The position numbers and the translations under genes were made by a program. A stretch of DNA of 64,000 bases from an uncultured Hungatella sp. (GTDB lineage Bacteria > Bacillota > Clostridia > Lachnospirales > Lachnospiraceae): the NCBI GenBank assembly GCA_947089145.1, contig CAMUJH010000010.1, positions 22,529 through 86,528 of the forward strand, read 5' to 3'. This document shows positions 62,778 through 64,000 of this stretch, piece after piece. A model generated the notes under the pieces. The model made no database searches. It was not told where the DNA came from and saw only the letters and a list, made by a program, of their open reading frames with translations. Every line of letters starts with the position of its first letter. The first letter of the stretch is position 1.

Positions 62778-63903
62778 TTTTCCGGATCTCCGCCAGCAAT
62801 TCTCCAGGGGTGTACACGCGAAAACGTCCGATCCTTCTGCTGCGGGCCCCATTTTCCAGAATAGACAGATAAAGTTCCTTATAATCCCAGTCTTCTTTCA
62901 TTTTCCACAGCTTTGCCAGTTCGGGAAATATCCTCTCCGTATAAATACGGTATCCGCCTTCTCTCTCCTGCGGTTCATTCAGTCCCGCCAAAGCTTCCCA
63001 CGGGATCAGGCCTTTCAAAATATCCGTCTCCCCAATAAGCCGCTCAAAGTAATACGCCTCCGATTCCGGCGCATCCAGATAATACCATCTCCCCCTAAGG
63101 CCATATAAAAGCCGCAGGGCGTCATAATACCCCAGCCGCATATTTTTTCTGGCCTGCTTTTTATCAAATTGAAGAAGCCCTCCAAGGCTCTGCCGGGGGG
63201 CAATATGGCTGACATTCACATCCTCCGGGATCTCTGTTACCTTCTCCGAGTCAAAACCCAGGCCATAGATCCGAATAATGATAATGTCCTTATATCCTTC
63301 GTCCAAAAGCACGTTTACAGGCACATTGTTCCATCCGCCTCCGTCCAGGTATTTTTTTCCGCCCAGCTTCTCCCGCTTAAATACCGGGAGATAGGCGCTG
63401 GCCATAAGCATGTCGCCTATCTCCCCGTCCGGAATCTTCTTGGCGTCAATGGTAAGAAGCTCCCTGTCGCTGACCGAGTAAGTGGTAATATAAAACTCCT
63501 GCCTGGAACTGCGTATCTTTTCCTCGTCAATCACGTATTCAATCAGCTGCCTTAAGGGAGTAATGTCAAATCCTTTATCTTTTAAAACCTTTTTCGCCTC
63601 CTCGGCTAAGGCCGCCACATTGACAGACTTCCAATCCAGGCGCCGCACTGTCTCCATCACATGGTCATCAATGTCCATAACCCTGGAATAGCTGATATTT
63701 TCCCATATATACTCCGCCTTCTTCGGCTCGTCCATGCAGATCATGGCTCCGTTCAGCGCCCCTACGGAGGCCCCGGCAATCCCCTTTATGGAAATCCCTG
63801 CCTCCCGTAGCGCTTTCCATGCCCCGATCTGATAGGAACCCTTGGCTCCTCCGCCTTCCAAAACCAGGCCGTACTCTTTTGCAGGGTCCAATTGAAGTTT
63901 CAA
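62767..63903 (-). CDS. Patatin-like phospholipase
   Basis: This 378-residue protein has the patatin lipase core at 10-200. The oxyanion loop is [11 protein letters not shown], the nucleophile serine is in GASVGALNG, and the catalytic aspartate is in [11 protein letters not shown]. The last 150 residues form a helical region that is less conserved. It is cytosolic by sequence (no signal peptide) and probably hydrolyses acyl lipids. It starts at a TTG behind AGGAGG; an in-frame hairpin overlaps its stop. Similar proteins are common in Lachnospiraceae and uncharacterised. Confidence 0.9.
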   Translation of the reverse strand: MKLQLDPAKEYGLVLEGGGAKGSYQIGAWKALREAGISIKGIAGASVGALNGAMICMDEPKKAEYIWENISYSRVMDIDDHVMETVRRLDWKSVNVAALAEEAKKVLKDKGFDITPLRQLIEYVIDEEKIRSSRQEFYITTYSVSDRELLTIDAKKIPDGEIGDMLMASAYLPVFKREKLGGKKYLDGGGWNNVPVNVLLDEGYKDIIIIRIYGLGFDSEKVTEIPEDVNVSHIAPRQSLGGLLQFDKKQARKNMRLGYYDALRLLYGLRGRWYYLDAPESEAYYFERLIGETDILKGLIPWEALAGLNEPQEREGGYRIYTERIFPELAKLWKMKEDWDYKELYLSILENGARSRRIGRFRVYTPGELLAEIRKKLI

Positions 63904-64000
63904 AAAGGGTAGTTCCTCCTAGTTCTTAAAATGTACTCTCGGAGTCTCTCTGTGCCTGATTTTGTGAGATGATTTTTTGTCAGATGTGCATAAATTTATG

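Noticed and set aside
1-64000. Prophage, insertion sequence, CRISPR array or restriction system
   Set aside because: No transposase, integrase, phage structural gene, Cas gene, regularly spaced repeat array or restriction-modification pair was found. The internally deleted AAA-ATPase gene has nuclease ancestry but is not a recognised defence system.

Overview
The window reads as a chromosomal segment of an endospore-forming Firmicute, most likely a Lachnospiraceae (Clostridium cluster XIVa) gut anaerobe. The evidence is a sigG-type sporulation sigma factor, a divergent small acid-soluble spore protein, strong GGAGG ribosome binding sites, the cmk-ispH-rpsA cluster, and paired coaBC/coaX (type III pantothenate kinase) genes. 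Most genes lie on the minus strand. No phage, insertion sequence, plasmid origin or CRISPR array was seen.

Layout. 0.1-8.8 kb: miaB-mutS-mutL-miaA and a PLP enzyme (tRNA modification plus mismatch repair). 9-12 kb: an AEC transporter, a small monooxygenase-like protein and a membrane diguanylate cyclase. 12-29 kb: a molybdenum-hydroxylase island. It holds a [2Fe-2S] subunit, a molybdopterin subunit, an unusual FAD subunit whose fold is interrupted by a GltD-like NAD(P)/FAD reductase, a degenerate paralogue of that fusion, a divergent Crp/Fnr-type regulator, a tandem palindromic repeat, modABC molybdate uptake, and a cofactor operon. The cofactor operon encodes a MocA-ModE fusion, a phosphatase-HD fusion, a MoeA-like protein, MoaA, MoaC and a MOSC-MogA fusion. 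29-32.2 kb: a decaying patch with an internally deleted AAA-ATPase/nuclease gene and a wrecked second copy of a TylF-type methyltransferase gene. 32-46 kb: MATE transporter, chemoreceptor, RF3, coaBC/coaX, sigG, an atypical sirtuin, tRNA-Leu, a spore protein and a PadR/HAAS/DUF4097/PspC envelope group. 45-64 kb: housekeeping genes (rpsA, ispH, cmk, rpoD, mutY, birA, argF) plus a double-domain polyphosphate kinase 2, a phosphoesterase, an aldo/keto reductase, a membrane thioredoxin-like protein, TatD, a lipid kinase and a patatin.

How the island may work: ModABC imports molybdate, and MoaA, MoaC, MogA and the MoeA-like protein build molybdopterin. MocA should add CMP to give the cytosine dinucleotide form used by xanthine-dehydrogenase-type enzymes. 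Electrons from substrate hydroxylation would pass Mo -> 2Fe-2S -> FAD and possibly on to the inserted GltD-like module. The substrate cannot be read from sequence. MoaD/MoaE (molybdopterin synthase) are not in the window. A 29-bp motif shared between the modA promoter and the mocA-modE gene is a candidate operator. Start codons were moved from the longest reading frame where a ribosome binding site and family alignment argued for it; such choices are stated in each entry.
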